Below are positions 1 through 6,410 of a stretch of DNA of 8,860 nt, one piece after another; within the stretch, counting starts at the first letter, position 1; every line of letters begins with the position of its first letter. The stretch is from the NCBI GenBank assembly GCA_002937555.1, contig PTKB01000104.1:1-8860 (forward strand), read 5' to 3'. The position numbers were made by a program, and so were the translations under genes. The DNA is from Alphaproteobacteria bacterium MarineAlpha10_Bin2. Its GTDB lineage: Bacteria > Pseudomonadota > Alphaproteobacteria > UBA828. Below the pieces are notes generated by a model. It saw only the letters and a list, made by a program, of their open reading frames with translations, was not told the origin of the DNA and searched no databases.

Positions 1-1
1 C

Positions 2-547
2 GGCGCCGGTATCGGCGAATTGGAAGCTGAGATCGAAACCGTCCTCTCGCCCGCCGGGCTGACGCATATGGGCTCGCGCCAGGCCAAGTTCGGCAAGAGT
101 GGCGTCGCCGACAGACTGGCCCGCCTGGTCGCCTCCGTGGACGCCATGATTTCGGCCTGCGATATCGTCGAGGTGTCGCACCAGTCGACGCTTTCCGTCG
201 ACAAGACGGCGGCGGTTTATTTCCAACTCGGCGCGCGCTTTGGCCTCGAATGGCTGCGTGAAGACGCCGCGCCGCTGCTCGGCGGCGACCATTGGCAGCA
301 TCGCGCCGTCGCAGCCATCATCGAGGATCTGTTCTCTCAGCAGCGCGCGCTGTGCCGCACGGTGCTTTCCGATGGTGCGCATCTAACGCCCGAAGAGACG
401 GTCGAGAACTGGATATCTGAAAACCAGGAAACCTTCGGGCGGGCCGCGGTCTTGTTCGATGACCTCGAAAGCGCTGGCCCCTTGGATCTCGCCAAACTCG
501 CGCTCGCCAACCGCCATATGCGGGAATTGATCCTCGCTCAATCTTGA
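2..547 (+). CDS. NAD-specific glutamate dehydrogenase, large type, C-terminal end (partial)
   Basis: This is the last 181 codons of a gene that begins before the window; the frame is open from base 2 to a TGA at 545-547. The large NAD-glutamate dehydrogenases (about 1,600 residues) oxidise glutamate to 2-oxoglutarate and ammonium in the cytoplasm, mainly for amino-acid catabolism. The catalytic domain is not in the window. The call rests on the helical C-terminal extension typical of this family: a DIVEV segment (fragment residues 54-58), VYFQLGARFGLEWLR (72-86), and a DHWQ...DLFSQQRAL block (96-117), which matches the family's HW-x-x-x-A...DL-x-x-QR-x-L pattern. The protein ends soluble and Ala/Leu-rich, with no membrane segment. 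Its stop overlaps the 3' end of speE on the other strand, so the two genes converge with no room for a separate terminator. Family assignment is fairly firm from these motifs; function is inferred because the active site lies outside. Confidence 0.83.
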   Translation, partial: GAGIGELEAEIETVLSPAGLTHMGSRQAKFGKSGVADRLARLVASVDAMISACDIVEVSHQSTLSVDKTAAVYFQLGARFGLEWLREDAAPLLGGDHWQHRAVAAIIEDLFSQQRALCRTVLSDGAHLTPEETVENWISENQETFGRAAVLFDDLESAGPLDLAKLALANRHMRELILAQS

Positions 548-1398
548 GCGTGGTCGACCAATTCCTGGACATAGCGCGGTAGAGCGAACGAAGCCTGGTG
601 AACGGCCGGGGTATAATAACGCGTGTCGATCGCCGAGTTTTCGAAACGGCGCGCCAGCGTCTCGAGCGGGGTGCGCCAAAGTTTCGTTTTGTCGCTCGCC
701 CAGCCGAGCGCCATCGGGCCGCCGACATAGGCCGGCACATGCGTCACATAGGAACGCGCATCGGCGAACAGCGACGCCAGGGCCGTCATGCTGTCGCGCA
801 GCTCCGTCACTTGTATGAAGGGCACGCCGTTCTGCGTCACCAAGACGCCGCCCGGCGCCAGGCAGCGCTTGCAACCTCGGTAGAATTCAATGCTGAACAG
901 CGCAGCACCAGGGCCGATCGGGTCCGGCGCATCGACGATAATGACATCAAAACGGGCGTCGCTTTCGGCGACGAACTGGCAGCCATCCGCGATTACCAGG
1001 TCGAGCCTCGGATCCTCGAACGCCTGGCCCGAGATCGCACCCAGATAACGCTTTGAAAGCTCGATTACGGTGCGGTCGATTTCGACCAATGTCGCGCTTT
1101 CCACGCTCCGGTGTTTAAACACTTCTTCCGCCGCGCCACCATCGCCGCCGCCGATGATGAGCACGCGCCGCGCCTTGCCATGCGCCAGGATGGGCACATG
1201 CACGATCATCTCGTGATAGCAAAATTCATCTTTTTCGGTCGTTTGCACCACACCGTCCAAAGCAAGTACCCGCCCCATGACGGCATTTTCGAACAACAGG
1301 ATATGCTGATATTCGGTCCGCTCTTCATGGAGCAAACGGCTGATCTTGTAGGTGCTGGTGAAATCGCTGGGCTCGAGAGTTTCCGACCAGCTCTTCAT
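538..1398 (-). CDS. speE: Spermidine synthase (putrescine aminopropyltransferase)
   Basis: This cytoplasmic enzyme transfers an aminopropyl group from decarboxylated S-adenosylmethionine to putrescine, giving spermidine and methylthioadenosine. The 286-residue product is close to the E. coli SpeE length (288). Visible motifs are QTTEKDEFCYHEM (52-64), the nucleotide-binding GGGDGGAAEEV (83-93), the VEID loop that binds the adenosine ribose (105-108), an acidic DG pair (138-139), the catalytic-loop DAPDPIGPG (156-164; E. coli has DSTDPIGPG), YVGG (224-227) and RYYTPAVHQASFALPRYV (260-277). Presence of both the Asp of the catalytic loop and the YHEM block argues for an active enzyme. The ATG at 1396-1398 overlaps the speD stop in an ATGA arrangement, so translation is probably coupled to SpeD, which supplies its substrate. 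The 3' end runs 10 bases into the convergent glutamate dehydrogenase gene. Substrate choice (putrescine rather than agmatine or spermidine) is inferred from similarity. Confidence 0.95.
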   Translation of the reverse strand: MKSWSETLEPSDFTSTYKISRLLHEERTEYQHILLFENAVMGRVLALDGVVQTTEKDEFCYHEMIVHVPILAHGKARRVLIIGGGDGGAAEEVFKHRSVESATLVEIDRTVIELSKRYLGAISGQAFEDPRLDLVIADGCQFVAESDARFDVIIVDAPDPIGPGAALFSIEFYRGCKRCLAPGGVLVTQNGVPFIQVTELRDSMTALASLFADARSYVTHVPAYVGGPMALGWASDKTKLWRTPLETLARRFENSAIDTRYYTPAVHQASFALPRYVQELVDHAQD

Positions 1399-1820
1399 TC
1401 CGCGCCGCCTCTGAGGATTTCGCGCACGGCGATCCGCTCAGGCTCGAACGCCGCCGTCAAGACTGCGATGGCCGCTTCTGGATCGGTGTTGCCACAGGTG
1501 AAGATGTCGAATGCGGCAAAACCGCGCTCGGGCCAGGTATGGACACTGATATGGGATTCCGCCAGCACCGCGACTCCGGAAACGCCGTCATTGACGGTGA
1601 AATGGTGGAGATGGATATGCAGCAGCGTTGCGCCCGCCGCCGCCACGCTCTTTCTGAGGGCGGCTTCGACAAACTTGAGATCGTCGATTCGCTTGGGCGC
1701 CCACATATCGATGATTTGATGCGCGCCGGCATAGGATTTGCCGCCGCGTTCAATCGGATGGTCCATCCGAGCGTCGGCGTCGCCGCGGGAAGTTTCTACG
1801 CTTGTTGGTTTTACCGTCAT
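1395..1820 (-). CDS. speD: S-adenosylmethionine decarboxylase proenzyme, pyruvoyl type (Thermotoga-like class)
   Basis: SpeD decarboxylates S-adenosylmethionine, making the aminopropyl donor used by SpeE. The proenzyme cuts itself to create a pyruvoyl cofactor. The 141-residue product carries the self-cleavage block AESHISVHTWPE, with Glu88-Ser89 as the expected cut site. His94 and Cys109 sit 5 and 20 residues after Ser89, the same spacing as Ser63/His68/Cys83 in the Thermotoga maritima enzyme, so all three processing and catalytic residues are present. It is therefore the short class, not the longer E. coli class. The N-terminus is about 26 residues longer than the Thermotoga enzyme; Met19 is a possible later start, but the ATG at 1818-1820 sits only 9 bases after the purH stop, which favours coupling despite a poor ribosome binding site. 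The stop overlaps the speE start (ATGA). Confidence 0.95.
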   Translation of the reverse strand: MTVKPTSVETSRGDADARMDHPIERGGKSYAGAHQIIDMWAPKRIDDLKFVEAALRKSVAAAGATLLHIHLHHFTVNDGVSGVAVLAESHISVHTWPERGFAAFDIFTCGNTDPEAAIAVLTAAFEPERIAVREILRGGAE

Positions 1821-1829
1821 GCTTGCCCG

Positions 1830-3419
1830 CTAATGGCGGAAATGGCGCATGCCGGTGAAGACCATGGCCAAGCCGGCATCGTCCGCCGCGGCGATAACTT
1901 CCTCGTCGCGTATCGAGCCGCCCGGCTGAATGACCGCCGTGGCGCCGGCCTCGGCGGCGGCAAGCAGTCCGTCGGCAAAGGGAAAAAAGGCGTCGGACGC
2001 AACAACCGAGCCAATCGCACGGGACTGCGTCTCGCCCGCCGCCTGCGCCGCCTCGGCGGCTTTCCAAGCGGCGATGCGCGATGAATCGACGCGGCTCATC
2101 TGTCCGGCGCCGACGCCCACCGTGGCGCCGTTTTTGACATAGACGATGGCGTTGGATTTGACGTGTTTGCAAACACGGAACGCGAAAATCATATCCTCCA
2201 ACTCAGCCGCGCTGGGTGTGCGCTTGCTGACGGTTCTTAAATCCTCGGCGGCGATGCGGCCATTGTCGCGCTGCTGCGCGAGATAGCCGCCGGAGAGTTG
2301 ACGTAAAGCCATTCCGGGTGCCGCCGGGTCGGGCATGGCGCCGCTCAACAGCACGCGCAAATTCTTTTTGCCGGCGAGCACTTTGAGAGCCGCCGCATCC
2401 GCTTCCGGCGCGATAACAACCTCGGCGAATAACTTGGCGATTTCCTCGGCCACCGCCTGATCGAGCGGCCGGTTGGCGGCGACGATGCCGCCGAACGCGC
2501 TCACCGGATCACAGGCCAACGCCTTGAGATAGGCTTCTTTGAGGTCGCCGCCTTGCGCCGTGCCGCACGGATTGGCGTGCTTGATGATGGCAATCGCGGG
2601 AGACGCGAACTCCGCCACCAGCTCGAACGCGGCGTCGGTATCGCTCAGATTGTTGTAGCTCAGCTCTTTGCCTTGTACCTGGCGGGCGCTGGCAACGCCG
2701 GGCCGTGCCGGACCCCCTGCATAAAAGGCGGCAGCGAGATGCGGATTCTCGCCGTAGCGCAGCATTTGCCGGCGTTCGGCCGCAGCCGTCAGGCGCTCCG
2801 GAAAATCGTTGCCCTCTTGATGCGCGAACCAATTTGCGATGGCCGAATCATAGGCGCCGGTGCGGGCATAGGCCTTGGCCGCAAGACGGCGGCGAAGCGC
2901 GCCCGTTGTTGCGCCCTTGTGTTCAGTCATTTCATCGATCACCGCCTGGTAATCGGCGCTTTCCACCAGCACCGTCACATCATGGTGATTCTTGGCGGCG
3001 GCGCGGATCAGCGTCGGCCCGCCGATATCGATATTTTCTATGCAAGTTTCGAAATCGCCGCCTGCAGCCACCGTTTGCTCGAAAGGATAGAGATTGACCA
3101 CGACAAGGTCGATCGGTTGGATGTCGTGCGCCGCCATGGCATCCAAGTGGGCGGCGTTGCCACGCATGCCGAGAATGCCGCCATGCACCTTGGGATGCAG
3201 CGTCTTCACTCTGCCGTCGAGCATTTCGGGAAACCCCGTATGTTCGGAAACGTCCTTTACCGCCAGGCCAGCGTCGCGCAAGGTTTTTGCCGTGCCGCCG
3301 GTCGAGAGTAATTCGATACCTGCTTCTGCAAGAAATTTTCCGAACGCCGCCAGACCCGATTTGTCGGACACGGAGATCAGGGCGCGGGAGATTGGTCGGT
3401 GCTCGGCTTTTTTTGTCAT
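1830..3419 (-). CDS. purH: Bifunctional AICAR formyltransferase / IMP cyclohydrolase
   Basis: PurH performs the last two steps of purine synthesis in the cytoplasm: it formylates AICAR with 10-formyltetrahydrofolate, then closes the ring to give IMP. The product is 529 residues, the same as E. coli PurH. The N-terminal MGS-like cyclohydrolase domain (about 8-150) shows SVSDKSGL, KTLHPKVHGG (72-81) and DIGGPTLIRAAAKN (131-144). The formyltransferase domain follows, with LRYGENPHL (220-228), the catalytic KHANPCG (280-286), DPVSAFGG (304-311), KSNAIV (421-426), GAGQMSRVDS (437-446), SDAFFPF (475-481), QPGGSIRD (498-505) and the family's C-terminal TGMRHF-type ending. The open frame extends 55 codons upstream to 3584, but that extension is Arg/Gly-rich, lies inside the dehydratase gene and aligns with nothing. 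The ATG at 3417-3419 gives the family N-terminus and has an AAGAGAAG ribosome binding site. The gene lies 41 bases after the dehydratase and 9 before speD. Confidence 0.97.
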   Translation of the reverse strand: MTKKAEHRPISRALISVSDKSGLAAFGKFLAEAGIELLSTGGTAKTLRDAGLAVKDVSEHTGFPEMLDGRVKTLHPKVHGGILGMRGNAAHLDAMAAHDIQPIDLVVVNLYPFEQTVAAGGDFETCIENIDIGGPTLIRAAAKNHHDVTVLVESADYQAVIDEMTEHKGATTGALRRRLAAKAYARTGAYDSAIANWFAHQEGNDFPERLTAAAERRQMLRYGENPHLAAAFYAGGPARPGVASARQVQGKELSYNNLSDTDAAFELVAEFASPAIAIIKHANPCGTAQGGDLKEAYLKALACDPVSAFGGIVAANRPLDQAVAEEIAKLFAEVVIAPEADAAALKVLAGKKNLRVLLSGAMPDPAAPGMALRQLSGGYLAQQRDNGRIAAEDLRTVSKRTPSAAELEDMIFAFRVCKHVKSNAIVYVKNGATVGVGAGQMSRVDSSRIAAWKAAEAAQAAGETQSRAIGSVVASDAFFPFADGLLAAAEAGATAVIQPGGSIRDEEVIAAADDAGLAMVFTGMRHFRH

Positions 3420-3424
3420 TGTGG

Positions 3425-3432
3425 CTTCTCTT
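3425..3432 (-). promoter_or_regulatory. Ribosome binding site of purH
   Basis: On the - strand this reads AAGAGAAG and ends 5 bases before the ATG at 3419. It fixes the purH start over the in-frame upstream ATG at 3584. It is among the few purine-rich sites in front of a gene in this run; the others lean on overlap or very short spacing. Confidence 0.6.
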
Positions 3433-3460
3433 GTTCGCTCGCGGGTGTGGCGGGCGGTGA

Positions 3461-5395
3461 TTACCGGGCGGCGCGCCGGTTTGCCGGGGTATCGGGTGTC
3501 GGCGCGTCGGCGCGGAACTCCGGAACGATGATGCCGATCTCCGCCAGCGTCGCCGCGCTGTCGCGCGCCCGCGCCGCCACGCACAAGCGTTCGATCTGTT
3601 GCTGCAGCACGGCCAGGTCGGCCGGGCGCGAGGTGGCGCGTTGCAGGCCGGCGACCGACGTATCGGACAATGGTTCTTTCTCGTGGAACAATTCCTCCGC
3701 CAATTTTTCGCCCGGGCGAAGGCCGGTATATTCGATCTTAATGTCCCGTTCCGGCGTCAATCCGGCGAGGCGGATCATTTGACTGGCCAAATCCTTGATT
3801 CGGACCGGCGTGCCCATATCGAGCACGAAAATCTCGCCGCCTTGGCCGCGTGCGCCGAGCGCCGAAGCCTGCAACACCAGCTGTACCGCCTCGCGCGTGG
3901 TCATGAAGTAGCGGCTGACTTCGGGGTCTGTGACGGTAACCGGGCCGCCGGCGGCGATCTGGCGCTGAAAGAGCGGCACCACCGAGCCTGACGACGCCAG
4001 CACATTTCCGAAGCGGACCGTCACCAAGCGTGTGTGCGCTTGATCGCCGGCGGCCAGCGAAAGACCCAGCGCCTGGCAGTAACTTTCCGCAATGCGCTTC
4101 GTTGCGCCCATGACATTGGATGGATTGACCGCCTTGTCGGTGGAAATCAGCACCATCACCGCGACGCCGTGGGCGACGCAGGCGTCGGCAACATTGCGCG
4201 TGCCCAACACATTGGTGAGCACGCCTTCGTTGGGGTTGGTTTCGACCATGTGGACATGTTTGAGGGCGGCGGCGTGAAACACCAACTGCGGGTGCGCCTC
4301 GTCGAAAGTCGAGTTCAGGCGCCCTAGATCGCGCACGTCGCCGAGCACGGTTTCGCGCGAAATTTCGGCATGGCTCTCCGCCAACTCCATGTCGATGGTG
4401 TAAAGATTGAATTCCGAATTATCGACCAGGGTTATGTGCGCCGGCTCGTGCCCAGCGATTTGGCGGCACAATTCGGCGCCGATGGAGCCGCCGGCGCCGG
4501 TGACGCAGACGCGCCGGCCGCGGATCAGCGCTGCCATTTCCTTGCCGTCGAGCGCCGCTTGCGGGCGGCCCAACAAATCCTCGATCGCCACCGGCCGGAT
4601 GTCGATGGCGCCGGCTTCGCCGCTGCGGAAATCCGTCATCCGCGGCAGGCGTGAAAACGGCATGGAGAGCCCTTCCGCTGCATCGAGAATTTCGCGCAAG
4701 CGCTCCGGATCGAAACTGTCCGAAGTGAGGATCAACCGTTGCGGCTGGGTGCCGCGCCGTTTGAGCTCGCGCACGATCTCGACAAGATTGTGGGCCGGGC
4801 CATAGACCCGGACGCCGTGAATATGGCGGCCAATCTTGGCGGCGTCATCGTCCACTAGGCCCACCACGCGGTAATTCGCGGCGCTGCCGCTCAAGCTAGA
4901 GCGGATAAAGAGATCGGCGTCGTCGCCCGCGCCGAGCAGCAGCACCGGCACGCGCATACCGCCATTGGCGCGCTGAAAGAAGCCGGCCAGGCCGCGCTCC
5001 ATCAGGCTGCGGTAAAGGATACGCGGGCCGGCGAGAAGCGCCGCGAGAAGCAGCAGATTGATCGGCAGCGCCGAGCGCGGATAGGCCTCGAGCCGGGTGA
5101 CGACAAACAGCAGCGCGACGAAGATGAGGACCGCGATGCCCGACGCCCAGACGATTTTCGTCACGTCTCGCGAGGCGGTATAGCGCCAAAAACCTCGGTA
5201 GATGCGCATGCGCCAGAAAACGACTGCCGAAATCACGCTGAAGGCGAGAATGCCCTCGACGAAAAAGCCGCTCGATTCATGCCAGAAATTATCGACACCG
5301 CGGCGCAGCAACAGCGCCACGGCAAACGAGATTGCCGCCATAGCCACATCGAAGGCGGCGACCGCGTAGGTTCTGTTGATGCGACTAGTCTGCAT
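3461..5395 (-). CDS. Membrane-anchored nucleotide-sugar 4,6-dehydratase (CapD/WbpM/PglF family)
   Basis: Members of this family convert UDP-N-acetylglucosamine to a UDP-4-keto-6-deoxy sugar, the entry to QuiNAc, FucNAc, bacillosamine and similar residues in surface glycans. The 644-residue length fits the long, membrane-bound form. It has about four N-terminal membrane segments (roughly 10-30, 46-61, 82-100 and 108-124), a first Rossmann-like domain with LLLGAGDDADL (152-162), then the catalytic short-chain dehydrogenase domain (about 295-580) with VTGAGGSIGAEL (298-309). Its active-site block is STDKAVNPSNVMGATKR (418-434), where Met429 takes the place of the usual Tyr of YxxxK before Lys433. 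This is the altered Ser-Met-Lys arrangement described for WbpM. RFGNVLASSGSVVPLF and GLRPGEKLAEELF are also typical. The tail after about 590 is variable. The ATG lies inside the end of the preceding sugar transferase gene (11-base overlap), a wbpL-wbpM-like pairing. The exact sugar substrate cannot be read from the sequence. Confidence 0.92.
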   Translation of the reverse strand: MQTSRINRTYAVAAFDVAMAAISFAVALLLRRGVDNFWHESSGFFVEGILAFSVISAVVFWRMRIYRGFWRYTASRDVTKIVWASGIAVLIFVALLFVVTRLEAYPRSALPINLLLLAALLAGPRILYRSLMERGLAGFFQRANGGMRVPVLLLGAGDDADLFIRSSLSGSAANYRVVGLVDDDAAKIGRHIHGVRVYGPAHNLVEIVRELKRRGTQPQRLILTSDSFDPERLREILDAAEGLSMPFSRLPRMTDFRSGEAGAIDIRPVAIEDLLGRPQAALDGKEMAALIRGRRVCVTGAGGSIGAELCRQIAGHEPAHITLVDNSEFNLYTIDMELAESHAEISRETVLGDVRDLGRLNSTFDEAHPQLVFHAAALKHVHMVETNPNEGVLTNVLGTRNVADACVAHGVAVMVLISTDKAVNPSNVMGATKRIAESYCQALGLSLAAGDQAHTRLVTVRFGNVLASSGSVVPLFQRQIAAGGPVTVTDPEVSRYFMTTREAVQLVLQASALGARGQGGEIFVLDMGTPVRIKDLASQMIRLAGLTPERDIKIEYTGLRPGEKLAEELFHEKEPLSDTSVAGLQRATSRPADLAVLQQQIERLCVAARARDSAATLAEIGIIVPEFRADAPTPDTPANRRAAR

Positions 5396-6410
5396 GGGCC
5401 GGTCTGATTATCGCGAATCGAAGATAGCATAAAAGGGCGGCGGTGAGCAGCAATCCCGCGCCCAAGGCGCTCCATGCCGCGGCCGATGACAGGGTCGTCG
5501 CCAGAGCGAGGCCGGTAAGCAACAAATTCACCGCCGTCACCGCCACCACCACATGCCCATGACTGCGCCCGGCCGCCACGGCGAATTGGTAATAATGCTG
5601 TTTGTGGGCGCGCCAAATGGGCTCACCCCGGGCCAGGCGCCTGACCAAGGTAAAGCTGGCGTCGGCGACAAAATAAAGCACCAGAAGGAGCGCCGCCTGC
5701 CACAGCCCGAAACTGGCCAAAGACAACAGCAGCCAGCCGATGGCATAGCCGAGGGGCACGCTGCCGACATCGCCGAGAAAAATACGCGCCGGCTGCCAGT
5801 TCCACGCCAGGAAGCCGAGCGCCACCGCAGCCAAGGCCAGCGCATAGGCGCCGAGCCAGGCGGCGGCGGGAAATATGACCGCCAGCGCAAACAGCCCGAG
5901 CCCTGCGCTCGTGGCCTGGCTGCCGGCGATGCCGTCGATACCGTCCATGAAATTGAACAGATTAACGAACCACAGCCAGATGAGCCCGCTCAGCGCCAGG
6001 TCGAGGACTGGCGGCAAGGCGCCTTGAAACACGCCGCCCTCAGGTAACGCAAACAGGCCGGCGCCGACCGCGATCGCCTGCGCGCCGAGGCGGACGATCG
6101 CCGGCAAACCGCCGCGCACATCGTCGAACCAGGATATCAACGCCAGCGCCGCGCCGGCCGCCAGTATGATCCAAAATTCATGCGTCGCGGCAATTGCCGC
6201 GCCGGAAAGCCAGAACGCAAGCCAGGCGGCAAGCAACACGCCGATCACCGCAATGCCGCCGCCGCGCGGCGTTGGCGCGGCATGGCTGGAGCGCTCGTTG
6301 GGAATGTCGAGCACACCGCGTTGGCGCAACAGGCGAAGCACTCCGGCGGTGGCGAGCCAACTGGCGGCGCCGGCAGCGAGGCCGCCGATGAGTACAACGA
6401 ACAAATTCAT
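5385..6410 (-). CDS. Polyprenyl-phosphate N-acetylaminosugar-1-phosphate transferase (MraY/WecA/WbpL family)
   Basis: This integral membrane enzyme should transfer a sugar 1-phosphate from a UDP-sugar to undecaprenyl phosphate, starting a lipid-linked glycan such as an O-antigen unit. The 341-residue product is hydrophobic almost throughout, with roughly ten membrane segments. Family signatures on the cytoplasmic loops are DIPNERSSH followed by PTPRGGG (35-52), FDDVRG with the Asp pair (95-100), NFMDGIDGIAG (153-163), FLGDVGS (211-217), and RAHKQHYYQ (267-275), a His-x-x-His loop like the HRxHYYQ of WbpL-type enzymes. The open frame begins at 6488, but the first 26 residues are basic and lie within the carbamoyltransferase gene. 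The ATG at 6408-6410 gives a hydrophobic family-like N-terminus and overlaps the upstream stop in ATGA form. The next gene is the dehydratase likely to make its sugar substrate or a precursor. WecA-like or WbpL-like specificity (GlcNAc versus FucNAc/QuiNAc) is not resolved. Confidence 0.92.
   Translation of the reverse strand: MNLFVVLIGGLAAGAASWLATAGVLRLLRQRGVLDIPNERSSHAAPTPRGGGIAVIGVLLAAWLAFWLSGAAIAATHEFWIILAAGAALALISWFDDVRGGLPAIVRLGAQAIAVGAGLFALPEGGVFQGALPPVLDLALSGLIWLWFVNLFNFMDGIDGIAGSQATSAGLGLFALAVIFPAAAWLGAYALALAAVALGFLAWNWQPARIFLGDVGSVPLGYAIGWLLLSLASFGLWQAALLLVLYFVADASFTLVRRLARGEPIWRAHKQHYYQFAVAAGRSHGHVVVAVTAVNLLLTGLALATTLSSAAAWSALGAGLLLTAALLCYLRFAIIRPAHAD

Noticed and set aside
1111..1719. 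Open frame of 202 codons on the + strand spanning speE and speD antisense
   Set aside because: It crosses two real genes in the antisense direction, shows no domain and has no plausible ribosome binding context.
2553..3311. Open frame of 252 codons on the + strand, antisense to purH
   Set aside because: It lies wholly inside a clear purH gene and mirrors its GC-rich codons. The product is Arg/Gly/His-rich with no recognisable motif.
3420..3460. Possible terminator between the dehydratase gene and purH
   Set aside because: I find no stable inverted repeat followed by a T-tract on the - strand in this 41-base gap.
3420..3584. Upstream extension of the purH frame to an ATG at 3584
   Set aside because: The added 55 residues are Arg/Gly-rich, overlap the dehydratase C-terminus and are absent from PurH proteins. 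The ATG at 3419 gives the normal length and has a ribosome binding site.
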